Below, one piece after another: positions 9,334 through 18,176 of a stretch of DNA of 64,000 nt. The notes beneath the pieces are model-generated. The model worked only from the letters and a program-made list of their open reading frames with translations, was not told where the DNA came from and searched no databases. Source of the stretch: an uncultured Tateyamaria sp. (GTDB taxonomy: Bacteria; Pseudomonadota; Alphaproteobacteria; Rhodobacterales; Rhodobacteraceae); assembly GCA_947501275.1 (NCBI GenBank), contig CANMVD010000001.1, positions 1,116,001 to 1,180,000 of the forward strand. The letters are read 5' to 3'. The first letter of the stretch is position 1. Each line of letters begins with the position of its first letter. The position numbers were made by a program, and so were the translations under genes.

Positions 9334-10308
9334 CTATCCGCTGCCAATCAGAACCCCGGCAGCAAAGACCAGCGCGCCACCCACGACAACCTGCAATGTC
9401 GCCCGCCAAAACGGAGTGTCCATGTATTTGTTCTGGATCCACGCAATCGCCCAGAGCTCGACAACAACGACAAGGATGGCGGTGATCGTGGCCGTCCAGA
9501 AGTCGGGAATCAGGTAGGGCAGGGCGTGGCCCAGCCCACCGATCGTGGTCATTATGCCGGAGGCAAATCCGCGTTTGATCGGTGAGCCACGTCCCGACAG
9601 CGCGCCGTCATCCGAGGCGGCTTCGGTGAAACCCATGGAAATACCTGCGCCAACGGATGCTGCCAGCCCGACCAGAAAGGTTGTCCAAGTGTCCTGCGTG
9701 GCAAAGGCGACCGCGAAGATCGGCGCGAGCGTGGAAACAGAGCCATCCATGAGGCCAGCCAGCCCCGGTTGCACCCATGTCAGGATAAACTGGCGTTTGG
9801 CCGTGTCGTCTTCCGAGTTGCGTGTGTCTTCGTCGAGGTGTGTGGTGGCGAGGTCGCTTGCCTTACGCTCGTGCCCGGCCTCGGCTGCCGCCAGATCCCC
9901 AAGAAGGGCGCGTGTTGCGGCGTCTTGCGTGTGCATGGCAGCCGTGGTGTAGAAGCGGGCGGCGTCGCGCTCCATTGCTTCGGCCTCGCTTCGGATGCGA
10001 TCAAGGCCGAGATTCTCCATCAGCCAGACTGGGCGGCGAGTGTAAAACCCCGACACGTGCTCGCGCCGGATCAGGGGAATGGTGTCGCCAAACCGTTCAC
10101 GGTGAAGGGCAATCAGGCGATTGCGGTGCGTGTCTTCTTCGGCGGCCATGGCTTCAAAGATGGCGGCACTGCTTGGGAACTCGGTACGCAAGCTTTCTGC
10201 GTATCCGCGGTATATTTGTGCGTCGTCCTCTTCGGAGGAGATGGCGAGAGCGAGGATTTCCTGTTCGCTGAGGTCTTTGAAGCGCTTGCGGTTCAGGGTG
10301 AAACGCAT
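9334..10308 (-). CDS. mbfA: Membrane-bound ferritin/VIT1-type iron exporter MbfA
   Basis: A 324-residue fusion protein. Residues 1 to about 150 form a ferritin-like diiron domain with EEDAQIY, EEDTHRNR, EAEAMERD and EAGHE ligand motifs. Residues about 170-324 form a VIT1/CCC1-like membrane domain with MDGSVSTLAPIFAVAFA and several further helices. In Bradyrhizobium and Agrobacterium such proteins export iron and protect against peroxide, and the gene is controlled by Irr; I see no clear Irr box upstream here. It diverges from a TetR-family gene across 140 bases. The fold assignment is secure, while the export role rests on those homologues. Confidence 0.9.
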   Translation of the reverse strand: MRFTLNRKRFKDLSEQEILALAISSEEDDAQIYRGYAESLRTEFPSSAAIFEAMAAEEDTHRNRLIALHRERFGDTIPLIRREHVSGFYTRRPVWLMENLGLDRIRSEAEAMERDAARFYTTAAMHTQDAATRALLGDLAAAEAGHERKASDLATTHLDEDTRNSEDDTAKRQFILTWVQPGLAGLMDGSVSTLAPIFAVAFATQDTWTTFLVGLAASVGAGISMGFTEAASDDGALSGRGSPIKRGFASGIMTTIGGLGHALPYLIPDFWTATITAILVVVVELWAIAWIQNKYMDTPFWRATLQVVVGGALVFAAGVLIGSG

Positions 10309-10448
10309 CCGATATGCCTCTCTTTTTCAGATTGGATCGCCGTGCAGTTTGGATCACCTTACGGCACGCGCAAGGGGGCGATATGCGATTTTTCTGTTGC
10401 AAGTGAACGGATCAGTTTATGTTACGGGTCTGTTGGAACGGAGTCGGA

Positions 10449-11066
10449 ATGAACGACGCAACACCCATGGTCCGCAAAGGCCGCAAGTTTGATCAAGTGC
10501 TTGAGGGCGCGCGCGAGGTCTTTATGGCCGACGGCTTTGAGGGTGCTAGCGTGGATGATATTGCGCGAGCGGCGGGTGTCAGCAAGGCGACGTTGTATAG
10601 CTACTTTCCGGATAAGCGTCTGTTATTTATGGAAGTTGCCAATACAGAATGCGCGCGTCAGAGCCAGTCTGCTTTGGATACAATTGACATGAGCGGCCCC
10701 CCTCGGGATGTGCTGTGCGCTGCCGGGCGGCATTTCCTGCGATTTCTGACCTCGAAGTTCGGGCAACAGATTTACCGTATTTGCGTGGCGGAGTCGGACC
10801 GGTTTCCGGAAATTGGGCGCGCGTTCTATCAGTCGGGACCGCAGCGGATGCGCACCGAAATGAGCGGGTATTTTCAAGCGTCGGTTGAACGCGGTGAGCT
10901 GAAAATAGACGATCTGACCCTGGCGGCGGACCAGTTCGGCGAACTGTGCAAGGCTGATCTTTGGCCCCGTTTGATGTTTGGTGTGATTGATCAGGTTTCG
11001 CCTGCAGACATCGACCGCGTTGTCGAAGGTGCTGTCGAAACGTTTTTGGCCCGCTACGGCGCCTGA
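10449..11066 (+). CDS. TetR/AcrR-family transcriptional regulator
   Basis: A 205-residue DNA-binding regulator. The N-terminal helix-turn-helix reads SVDDIARAAGVSKATLYSYF (about residues 32-51), and the rest is a helical ligand-binding domain with no recognisable ligand class. The ATG at 10449 has GGAG six bases upstream; a longer frame from 10419 lacks this. It is divergent from mbfA and could regulate it or itself. The following gene, imuB, has its own LexA site, so it is probably independent. The target and inducer are unknown. Confidence 0.9.
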   Translation: MNDATPMVRKGRKFDQVLEGAREVFMADGFEGASVDDIARAAGVSKATLYSYFPDKRLLFMEVANTECARQSQSALDTIDMSGPPRDVLCAAGRHFLRFLTSKFGQQIYRICVAESDRFPEIGRAFYQSGPQRMRTEMSGYFQASVERGELKIDDLTLAADQFGELCKADLWPRLMFGVIDQVSPADIDRVVEGAVETFLARYGA

Positions 11067-11122
11067 AATTCCCCAATCTTGATGTCTCGACTCGGCTGCA
11101 CGACTCGGCGTAATTTGAAACA

Positions 11123-11137
11123 GAACAAATAGCGAAC
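11123..11137. promoter_or_regulatory. LexA (SOS) box upstream of imuB
   Basis: An exact match to the alphaproteobacterial LexA operator: GAAC, seven bases (AAATAGC), GAAC. It ends eight bases before the imuB ATG, so bound LexA would block both promoter and ribosome access. The recognition pattern GTTC-N7-GTTC is established for alphaproteobacterial LexA; its use here is inferred from the perfect match and position. Confidence 0.85.
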
Positions 11138-11145
11138 ATTTTTGG

Positions 11146-12804
11146 ATGCCTGAGCGTCGAATTCTGTCTTTATGGTTTCCCCGGCTGGGGGCTGAGCGTC
11201 TGATCCGGCGGCAACCGCTGTTGGCGGATCAACCTGTTGCCGTTGTGCAGGAACAGCAGAATATGCAGGTTATCTCGTCCCTGAGTGCGGTGGCGCAGGG
11301 GCGCGGATTGCAGGTTGGGCAACCCGTGCGGGATGCCCATGCAATGTGCCCGGGGCTGATCACATATACCCGCAGTGCCGTGGCCGAGGGGCGGTTTCTG
11401 GATGCGCTGCAGCGTTGGGCGGGCAAGTTCAGCCCGTGGGTGGCTCCTGAGGATAGTGACGCGCTGGTTGTGGACCTGACGGGCTGTGCGCATTTGTTTG
11501 GAGGCGAGGCGGCGCTGATGCAGGTTGTGGAGGATGACTGCACCGATCTTGGTTTGAGCGTGCTGATGGGTATCGCCGACACGCGCGGTGCGGCGTGGGC
11601 GATTGCGCGCTTTGCGGGGCGCAGTGCGGGGTCGGATCGTTCGGGGGACGCGATTGACCAAGAGGCGCGCGCAACCCGGTCCCGTGCAGGCAAGCGGCGA
11701 CATTGGACAAAGGGTGGTGTGGCCCCTGTCGTCAGGACGCAGGCGCCCCAGACCACACGTGTTTCACCGCCCGGCCAAACCTATGGAACCCTGAGTCCCT
11801 TACCCATCGCGGCCCTGCGGTTGGATCCGGACATGGCGGCGCAACTGGGGCGTCTGGGCCTGCGTCGGGTCGGGGATCTGCTTGGGCAGCCCCGGGCCGG
11901 GCTTGCCCGCCGTTTTGGCCGGGGTCTGGTGGCGCGGATGGATCAGGCCATTGGCAGCGCGCCTGAGCCTGTATCACCTGCCAAACCGGCGGACCACTTT
12001 GCGGTCCGTATGACCCTGCCGGAGCCGATTGGGCTGGCCGAAGACGTGCTTGCCGGTATTGACCGGTTGCTGCCGAGGCTGTGCAAATCCCTGAAGGATA
12101 AGGGAAAAGGGGTTCGACGTATCCAGCTTGAGGCCTATCGCAGTGATCATGGCGTTGAGGTGATCAATGTCGGCCTTGCCCGGCCAAGCCACGATCCGCA
12201 CCGCATACGCCCTTTGCTGGAGATGAAGATCGAAGAGATCGATGCGGGGTTTGGTATCGACATGATACGGTTGGTGGCGGTGCAGGTAGAGCCCGTCCAC
12301 AACCTCCAGACAGTGGGGCACATGCAGGCGGGCGAAGCGGTGCGCAAGCGCCTCTCCAGCACCAATAGGTTGGACGATCTGATCGGGCGGCTTGGCGCGC
12401 GCGTGGGTCTGGATAGCATCCGCCGCTACCATGCTGCGGACAGCCATATTCCTGAAAAGTCACATAAGATCATGGCGGCTGCGTGGTCCGAACCACATGA
12501 AGGCCCGTGGCCCGCGCCCACCAATCCACGTCCTTTGCTGTTGTGGCACCCCGAACCTGTGCACGCGCCAGCGACCCCCAGAATGCCGCAGACCTTTCGT
12601 TGGCGGGGGCGTGATCTGACCCGTCTGCGTGCCTTGGGGCCCGAGCGGATTGCGCCGGAATGGTGGCTAGATGATCCCGACTGGCGCACCGGTACGCGAG
12701 ATTATTGGGTGACGGATACGGAGGATGGCCAGAGGCTGTGGCTGTTCTATGCACATGGCGGTGCGATGTCGCCGGGGTGGTTCTGTCAGGGGTCTTTCGC
12801 GTGA
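11146..12804 (+). CDS. imuB: ImuB, inactive Y-family polymerase of the SOS mutasome
   Basis: A 552-residue DNA polymerase Y family protein that in other alphaproteobacteria links the beta clamp to the error-prone polymerase ImuC/DnaE2 with help from ImuA. The catalytic Asp-bearing strand is replaced by LSLWFPRLGAERL, so it should not polymerise. The C-terminus, ending in YWVTDTEDGQRLWLFYAHG, is intact. A Lys/Arg/Pro-rich insertion of variable type spans about residues 165-215. The gene lies directly behind a LexA box. Neither imuA upstream nor dnaE2 downstream is present, which is unlike the usual imuA-imuB-dnaE2 cassette. Confidence 0.92.
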   Translation: MPERRILSLWFPRLGAERLIRRQPLLADQPVAVVQEQQNMQVISSLSAVAQGRGLQVGQPVRDAHAMCPGLITYTRSAVAEGRFLDALQRWAGKFSPWVAPEDSDALVVDLTGCAHLFGGEAALMQVVEDDCTDLGLSVLMGIADTRGAAWAIARFAGRSAGSDRSGDAIDQEARATRSRAGKRRHWTKGGVAPVVRTQAPQTTRVSPPGQTYGTLSPLPIAALRLDPDMAAQLGRLGLRRVGDLLGQPRAGLARRFGRGLVARMDQAIGSAPEPVSPAKPADHFAVRMTLPEPIGLAEDVLAGIDRLLPRLCKSLKDKGKGVRRIQLEAYRSDHGVEVINVGLARPSHDPHRIRPLLEMKIEEIDAGFGIDMIRLVAVQVEPVHNLQTVGHMQAGEAVRKRLSSTNRLDDLIGRLGARVGLDSIRRYHAADSHIPEKSHKIMAAAWSEPHEGPWPAPTNPRPLLLWHPEPVHAPATPRMPQTFRWRGRDLTRLRALGPERIAPEWWLDDPDWRTGTRDYWVTDTEDGQRLWLFYAHGGAMSPGWFCQGSFA

Positions 12805-13109
12805 CGCAAGACAGACAGGCGCAACAACCGGAAACGCCCGGGAGTCAGGCCAAAGCCACAGTTTAACCCGGCTTTGCCTGAGCGTTGCGCAGCATCGCTC
12901 CCGTGTTTTAACGGCGAAGCGCGCCGTGTGATCGCTCAATTTACTGACACAGTGCCCGGTTGGGATCAGGTTTGATAGCTGGTTGGATCATCAATCTGTC
13001 GATCTTGATGTGCTCTTTCAGAATGAACAGGGTCACGGCAGCAAAGCGGAACCGATTCCCGCGCAAATGCCCGTTTCGGACCGAGCGTTTTGCACCTTCC
13101 GTCTTGGGT
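12805..13109. other. Convergent intergenic region between imuB and paaK, no gene recognised
   Basis: This 305-base stretch lies between the stops of imuB (+) and paaK (-). A GTG-started frame of 21 codons overlaps the imuB stop as GTGA at 12801 but has no recognisable content and does not resemble the start of DnaE2. Short frames further on look like noise. No strong hairpin with a T-run is evident. I cannot assign anything here. Confidence 0.5.
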
Positions 13110-14387
13110 TCAGCGTCGATCCACGATGCGCACTGCCTTGCCTTGTGATCTTGCGACGGTCCCTGTGGCGCCTACCGATACCTTCACAGATATGCCGATG
13201 CTGTCTTTGATCCGTGCTGCCAGAGCGTCACCTGCACTTGGGTCTTGTCCTTCACAGTGGATTTCCATCACGTCCATACGGTCGGGTTTGCTGAGTTCGA
13301 TCTGGAAGTGAGGGGCGAGGCCTGGGGTGGCCATCAGGCACTCCTCGATCTGGGTGGGGAACACATTGACACCGCGCAGGATGATCATGTCGTCGCTGCG
13401 GCCGGTCACCTTCTCCATCCGTCGCATTGTTCGGGCTGTGCCGGGTAAGAGACGCGTCAAATCGCGGGTGCGATAGCGGATAATGGGAAAGGCCTCTTTG
13501 GTCAAAGAGGTAAAGACCAACTCACCCATTTCGCCATCCTCAGCCAATGCGCCGGTCTCGGGGTTGATGATTTCTGGGTAAAAGTGGTCTTCCCAGATAT
13601 GCAGCCCGTCTTTGGTTTCGACGCACTCCATGGATACGCCGGGGCCGATGACTTCGCTGAGGCCGTAGATGTCGACGGCGTGCATGTCGAAGGCGTCTTC
13701 GATTTCGCGCCGCATGGCGTTCGTCCAGGGTTCGGCGCCAAAGATACCGACCTGAAGTGAGCTGTCGCGCGGGTCGAGGTTCTGGTCATTGAATTCGTCG
13801 AGGATCGACAGAGCGTAAGACGGCGTGACCGTGATCCCCTTTGGCTTGAAATCGTCGATGAGCCGGACTTGTCGCGGTGTCATCCCCCCCGAGATCGGTA
13901 CCGTGGTCAGCCCTAGTGCATCTGCCCCGAGGTGGATGCCAAGACCGCCTGTGAACAGCCCGTAGCCGTATGCGTTGTGCAGTAGGTCGCCCCGTTTCAG
14001 ACCCGCAGCCCTCAGGCTGCGCGCCACCACGTCACCCCAATTTTTGAGGTCGTTTTCTGTGTAACCAACCACGGTGGGTTGCCCTGTCGTGCCCGAAGAC
14101 GCATGGATGCGCGCCAGTTGATCCTGAGGGACAGCGAACATGCCGAACGGGTAGTTGTTGCGCAGGTCCTGTTTGACGGTGAAGGGGAACTTCGCGAGAT
14201 CTGACAACGTCTTGAGGTCATTCGGGTGTATGCCTGCGGTGTCGAAGCTGGCGGTGTAGTGCGGCACGTTTTCGTAGGCATGGGCCAGCGACCATTTCAG
14301 CCGTTCCAGTTGCAGCGCCTCGATCTCGTCGCGGCTGGCAGTTTCGATGGCGTCGAGCGTCGCGGCGTCCGGAGTGAGGTCTTTCAT
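13110..14387 (-). CDS. paaK: Phenylacetate-CoA ligase
   Basis: ANL-superfamily ligase that activates phenylacetate with ATP and CoA as the first step of aerobic phenylacetate catabolism. The 425-residue length is normal for PaaK. It has the phosphate loop SSGTTGQPT (about 97-105), the A5-type YGLSEVIGPG, the A7-type YRTRDLT and a C-terminal RSDDMIILRGVNVFPTQIE hinge. The start overlaps the paaI stop as ATGA, so the two genes are co-translated. Ring-epoxidase genes paaABCDE are not in the window. High confidence from complete motifs and the paaI partner. Confidence 0.95.
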   Translation of the reverse strand: MKDLTPDAATLDAIETASRDEIEALQLERLKWSLAHAYENVPHYTASFDTAGIHPNDLKTLSDLAKFPFTVKQDLRNNYPFGMFAVPQDQLARIHASSGTTGQPTVVGYTENDLKNWGDVVARSLRAAGLKRGDLLHNAYGYGLFTGGLGIHLGADALGLTTVPISGGMTPRQVRLIDDFKPKGITVTPSYALSILDEFNDQNLDPRDSSLQVGIFGAEPWTNAMRREIEDAFDMHAVDIYGLSEVIGPGVSMECVETKDGLHIWEDHFYPEIINPETGALAEDGEMGELVFTSLTKEAFPIIRYRTRDLTRLLPGTARTMRRMEKVTGRSDDMIILRGVNVFPTQIEECLMATPGLAPHFQIELSKPDRMDVMEIHCEGQDPSAGDALAARIKDSIGISVKVSVGATGTVARSQGKAVRIVDRR

Positions 14388-14818
14388 GGATTTGGTTCCT
14401 CGAAGTGTTGCCCTTTTATGCTGCGGGATTGGCCCCGAAACAATGCAATCTGACGCTGGTCTGTGCCCGTGACCTTCACATCGTAGGTGCCGGATCGCCC
14501 TTGTTTGGCCACTTCGTTTGCGGTGGCGGTGAGCGTTTCGCCCGGCTGTGCGGGAGTCAGGTAGGTGATCTGGTTGTGTTGGGCGACGGTGAGCATGTTG
14601 TAGGTGTTGCAGGCAAAGGCAAACGCGCTGTCAGCCAGTGTGAAGATATACCCGCCGTGGCAGATGCCGTGACCGTTCAGCATGTCATCACGCACCTGCA
14701 TCGTCAGTGTGGCGTTGCCGGGTGCGATCGCGATGAGCGTCATGCCGAGAGATTGGCTTGCGTGGTCTTTCTCCCACATCAGCTTGGCACAGCGTTCGGC
14801 GCGGGCTTGAGGTGTCAT
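14384..14818 (-). CDS. paaI: PaaI-type hotdog thioesterase
   Basis: A 144-residue hotdog-fold thioesterase. In the phenylacetate pathway PaaI hydrolyses ring-hydroxylated phenylacetyl-CoA or dead-end CoA esters, recovering CoA. The family core GHGICHGGYIFTLADSAFAF is at about residues 49-68. It overlaps paaK by four bases, which supports the phenylacetate assignment over other hotdog proteins. It is the first gene of the pair and is divergent from the DUF2794 gene. Confidence 0.93.
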   Translation of the reverse strand: MTPQARAERCAKLMWEKDHASQSLGMTLIAIAPGNATLTMQVRDDMLNGHGICHGGYIFTLADSAFAFACNTYNMLTVAQHNQITYLTPAQPGETLTATANEVAKQGRSGTYDVKVTGTDQRQIALFRGQSRSIKGQHFEEPNP

Positions 14819-14930
14819 CGGGCTCTCATGTGTTTCAAATTTCGATGAGTGTGCTTTAGTTTTGTAACGCTTTCAAGCGTTGTGCAGATGCGCTCTTGAA
14901 ATGGGGCGCATTGCGCGCAAGTCTGTGGGC

Positions 14931-15278
14931 ATGACGTTGCACACACCAGCGCCCTCGAACTCGCGCGAGATGCCCTCCCCCCAAGTTGCTTTTCACCGCA
15001 CGGAATTGGCGGTGATCTTGTCGCTATATGGCCGTATGGTTGCTGCCGGGGAGTGGCGGGACTACGGCATTTCCTGTTTGCGCGAGGTTGCGGTGTTTGC
15101 CGTGTTCCGCCGCACGGCGGAGAATCCGCTGTACCGGATCGAGAAGCGTCCGAAACTGCGTGGCCGTCAGGGCATGTATGCGGTGATCGGCATTGATGGA
15201 CAGGTGCTGCGACGTGGCCATGACTTGAAGTCAGTGCTGCGCATTCTGGAGCGTAAGTTGATCCGGGCCGTTGAGTGA
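14931..15278 (+). CDS. DUF2794 family protein
   Basis: A 115-residue protein of a family confined largely to alphaproteobacteria, function unknown. The conserved centre reads FHRTELAVILSLYGRMVAAGEWRD in two overlapping blocks, followed by FAVFRRTAENPLYRIEK and a DLKSVLRILERKL C-terminus. The ATG at 14931 was chosen because conservation begins shortly after it; an in-frame ATG at 14901 and a TTG at 14880 are alternatives, and no start has a clear ribosome site. It is small, basic and probably cytosolic, and lies divergent from paaI. Confidence 0.85.
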   Translation: MTLHTPAPSNSREMPSPQVAFHRTELAVILSLYGRMVAAGEWRDYGISCLREVAVFAVFRRTAENPLYRIEKRPKLRGRQGMYAVIGIDGQVLRRGHDLKSVLRILERKLIRAVE

Positions 15279-15342
15279 ATTTTTGTTGATCCGCCCTTGA
15301 TCTGATTGTCCGCCGGCGCGGGTTCTATCTGTTTTTGCTGAT

Positions 15343-15394
15343 GAGAGGGCTTTGCCCTCTCAAACTCTCCCATAGTATTTTTCGTCAGAAGAAG
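15343..15394 (+). repeat. Intergenic repeat, copy 2 (perfect hairpin plus tail)
   Basis: Begins with the perfect hairpin GAGAGGGC-TTT-GCCCTCTC (15343-15361), then AAACTCTCCC and the tail AGTATTTTTCGTCAGAAGAAG. It sits between the converging DUF2794 and NlpC/P60 genes and reads toward the 3' end of the latter. Confidence 0.75.
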
Positions 15395-15397
15395 CGT

Positions 15398-16291
15398 TCA
15401 GGGGCGCGCATACCCTGTGACGTCTCCGAATTCTTTGGCGCTGATACGGGTGATCGCGTCTGCCAGCGGTTCGATGGCGACAGCCATATGGTGTGCGTTG
15501 GCGTGGATCAGTGTATCTGCGTCCAAAAGCATGCCCACATGTCCTTTCCAGAAGATCAGATCGCCCCTTTGCCGGGTTGCTGGATCGATGTCTGCAAAGG
15601 CGGCCTGTTGCATGTCGCTGTCGCGTGGGCAGGGGATGCCGCAGGCTGTGAGTGCGGTTTGCACAAGGCCGGAGCAGTCGATGCCAAAGGCGCTGTCGCC
15701 CCCCCAGAGATAGGGTGTGTGCAGGAACAGTTCGGCCACTGTGGCGGGGTCTTTGGTCGTGAGCGGTGCGACGTGATTGGTGCGGATGAAGCGCGTTGTC
15801 GGGATTTTTGATGTGGGTTGGTGGGCCATCATCCAACCGCTGGCCGCAAGCGCGTCTTCCTTTGTGGTGTCGTTGTAGGGGCGGTGTCTGATCCGGCTAC
15901 CGAAGGGCAGGACGTACCAATGTGCCCCGTTTGAGACGGTTTTGATGTCTGGTTCTTCGAGGAAGGGCGCGCGCGGGACGGTGACCCTGAGGGCCGGTTT
16001 CAGGAAGGGGCTGGTGGGCGGTGTGCCCAGATCCTGTTTGGCCATCCACCCGACATAGCCGTCCGCCTCGCGGAAGCCGAAGACGCTGTAGTCGGATTCA
16101 TCGAGGGCGCGGAACGGTTCGCCGAAGAGGAGTTGGCAGGTGCGGCTGCCTTTGGGTTGGTCCAGCAGGTCGGCGGTGCGTGTGATGACCTCCATCACGG
16201 TGCCGTCGGTGAAGGTTTCGGCCTCAATCTGGCCCTGCAGAGACGTGTGCGCGACGCGTCCGTTGAAAGGAAAAAGCCGCTTGTCTATCAT
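15398..16291 (-). CDS. NlpC/P60 family cysteine peptidase with SH3-like domains
   Basis: A 297-residue C40 peptidase related to gamma-D-glutamyl-meso-diaminopimelate or dipeptidyl-peptidase VI enzymes that trim murein peptides. The N-terminal about 160 residues are SH3-like, and the catalytic domain has Cys 206 in FGIDCSGLVQ, His 251 in WKGHVGML and a third polar residue in the HANAHHM loop. There is no signal peptide, which fits a cytosolic role in recycling murein peptides. Its start overlaps the stop of the M17 aminopeptidase as ATGA, suggesting joint peptide degradation. Confidence 0.9.
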   Translation of the reverse strand: MIDKRLFPFNGRVAHTSLQGQIEAETFTDGTVMEVITRTADLLDQPKGSRTCQLLFGEPFRALDESDYSVFGFREADGYVGWMAKQDLGTPPTSPFLKPALRVTVPRAPFLEEPDIKTVSNGAHWYVLPFGSRIRHRPYNDTTKEDALAASGWMMAHQPTSKIPTTRFIRTNHVAPLTTKDPATVAELFLHTPYLWGGDSAFGIDCSGLVQTALTACGIPCPRDSDMQQAAFADIDPATRQRGDLIFWKGHVGMLLDADTLIHANAHHMAVAIEPLADAITRISAKEFGDVTGYARP

Positions 16292-17670
16292 AGATCGAGC
16301 GCCTGCGGCAGCGCGGCAAGCAAAGCGCGTGTGCCTTGGCCGACGCCCCCTTTGGCCCGGGCAGGCGCATCGCTGGGTTGCCAGCCGTAGATATCAAAAT
16401 GCATGTAGCGCGGCGTGTCTGTCACGAAGCGGCGCAGGAACAAGGCAGCGGTGATAGATCCCGCAAATCCACCCTTGGGTGCGTTGTCGAGGTCAGCAAT
16501 GCCAGGTTCGATCATGGATTCATATGGCGTGTGGAAAGGCATCCGCCAGACCGGGTCGGCCTGTTGCGCTGCCCCTGCTTCGAGCGCGGCAACAAGTGCG
16601 GCGTCGTCGGTAAAGTAGGGCGCAAGATCTGGTCCGACGGCGACCCTTGCCGCGCCTGTCAGTGTCGCCATTGAAATGATCAGATCTGGTTTGCCTTCGT
16701 CTGCCAGCGCCAGCGCATCCGCCAGCACCAACCGCCCCTCTGCGTCGGTGTTGTTGATTTCCACGCTCAGCCCTTTGCGGGATGGCAGAATGTCGCCTGG
16801 CCGGAAGGCGTTGCCAGACACGCTGTTTTCCACCGCGGGGATCAGCACCCTGAGCCGGAGTTTCAACCCGGTTGCCATGATCATGTGGGCCAGTCCCAGC
16901 ACGGCAGCAGATCCGCCCATGTCTTTCTTCATCAATCCCATGGATGCACCGGGTTTGAGATTCAGACCACCAGTGTCAAAACACACACCTTTGCCTACCA
17001 ATGTCAGTTGCGGCCCGGTATCGCCCCACGTCAGATCAATCAGCCTTGGGGCACGATCAGCGGCGCGACCGACTGTGTGGATAAGCGGGTGATTATGCGC
17101 CAGCAGATCGTCGCCTTTGATCACAGAGACCCCGGCACCAAAAGTATCGGCCAAGTCGCGCACGGCCTGTTCCAGATCTGGCGGTCCCATATCGTTTGCT
17201 GGGGTGTTGATCAGAGTGCGTGTCAGGGCTTCGCCCGTGGCCATCGCTTCGACCCGCAGGACGTCGATTCCGTCCGGGGCGATCAGGCGTGCTTTGCTTG
17301 GGCTTTGGGACTTGTAGCGGTCAAATCGGTATTGCGACAGCAACCAACCCAACGTCTCTGTCTCCAGAGTTTGTGTATCCAGCGTGCTGTGCAGAGTGTA
17401 AGTGCCCTCGGGCAGACGTGCTGCCCCGGCTGCGAGATGGAAGCGCCCGCGTGCGCGCGTGCTTTCGGATCCATATCCGATCGCAGCCTGTACAATACCA
17501 TCCTGACCTGGACAGATCAGTGTTTGCCCTATGGCACCGGTAAAGCCCGTATTTGCGGCCCAATTCCGGACTGCGCTGTCTTGGGCATCAAGCCATGTGT
17601 CCAGTTGCGTTTCGTCCACAAGGTGGAGCGGGATTGCATCTGGCTGTGCGGGCGCGAATGTCAGGGTCAT
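16288..17670 (-). CDS. Leucyl aminopeptidase family protein (M17)
   Basis: A 460-residue dizinc/dimanganese aminopeptidase. The active-site blocks GKGVCFDTGGLNLKP (Lys about 227, Asp about 232) and the family signature NTDAEGRL (about 307-314) are complete. The N-terminal domain is divergent, as usual for alphaproteobacterial members sometimes labelled PepB-like. It is cytosolic, with no signal peptide. Coupled by a four-base overlap to the NlpC/P60 gene, the pair probably digests murein-derived or general peptides to amino acids. Confidence 0.93.
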   Translation of the reverse strand: MTLTFAPAQPDAIPLHLVDETQLDTWLDAQDSAVRNWAANTGFTGAIGQTLICPGQDGIVQAAIGYGSESTRARGRFHLAAGAARLPEGTYTLHSTLDTQTLETETLGWLLSQYRFDRYKSQSPSKARLIAPDGIDVLRVEAMATGEALTRTLINTPANDMGPPDLEQAVRDLADTFGAGVSVIKGDDLLAHNHPLIHTVGRAADRAPRLIDLTWGDTGPQLTLVGKGVCFDTGGLNLKPGASMGLMKKDMGGSAAVLGLAHMIMATGLKLRLRVLIPAVENSVSGNAFRPGDILPSRKGLSVEINNTDAEGRLVLADALALADEGKPDLIISMATLTGAARVAVGPDLAPYFTDDAALVAALEAGAAQQADPVWRMPFHTPYESMIEPGIADLDNAPKGGFAGSITAALFLRRFVTDTPRYMHFDIYGWQPSDAPARAKGGVGQGTRALLAALPQALDL

Positions 17671-17792
17671 GAGGGTCTGCCTGTTTGTGAGATCCTCAGA
17701 CCTTAGCGCACGTTTGGCAGAACCTCACGCCCCATTCATGCACCCTTGAAACATCGCGAATCAGGATGACACCAGAGCGAATTGTGGCGGTG

Positions 17793-18176
17793 TCAGATCG
17801 TGAGATCTTGGAGATCCCAGATCGCGGTCAATGATCCTTCGCCGATGCGCATCAAACGCCCAAGGGTCGCGGCGAGGGCAACACGGTCGCCGGAATCCAC
17901 GCACTCCATCACATCGCCAGCCACCCGTGTCAGCAGATGCATCCCAATCTGATCGGCAATGGCGATCAGCGATCGACTGGATTTGCGCAATTCGGCCATA
18001 TCGCCTGTGCGGTACACGCGGTCACAGTGGGCCATACGCAGCGCCAGTTCTTCCATGGCGCGGCATACGATATCCTCAGCGCCGGCATGACCCATCTCGG
18101 TATAAAGTGCGCCCAGACGGTCATGATCGACTTTCACTGCCTCAGCCGGGCGGATTTGTGTAACAGAATTCAACAT
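17793..18176 (-). CDS. Hpt-like helical protein lacking the phospho-histidine
   Basis: A 127-residue helical protein. The segment MAELRKSSRSLIAIADQIGM resembles the core of a histidine-phosphotransfer domain, but the position normally filled by His in HxLKGS is Arg, so phosphotransfer is unlikely. The ATG at 18176 follows a strong AGAGGTGAG site; 20 further in-frame codons upstream have none. An inverted repeat TGACACC/GGTGTCA (17767-17795) overlaps the stop codon and may end transcription. It is divergent from the carbonic anhydrase gene. The Hpt relation is my inference from pattern; the function is unknown. Confidence 0.7.
   Translation of the reverse strand: MLNSVTQIRPAEAVKVDHDRLGALYTEMGHAGAEDIVCRAMEELALRMAHCDRVYRTGDMAELRKSSRSLIAIADQIGMHLLTRVAGDVMECVDSGDRVALAATLGRLMRIGEGSLTAIWDLQDLTI

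Noticed and set aside
10309-10448. Search for an Irr/iron-control box between mbfA and the TetR gene
   Set aside because: No clear palindromic iron-control element was found, only AT-rich stretches.
12801-12866. A 21-codon GTG frame overlapping the imuB stop, considered as a remnant of dnaE2
   Set aside because: The overlap is suggestive, but the peptide shows no similarity to the DnaE2 N-terminus and is too short to judge.
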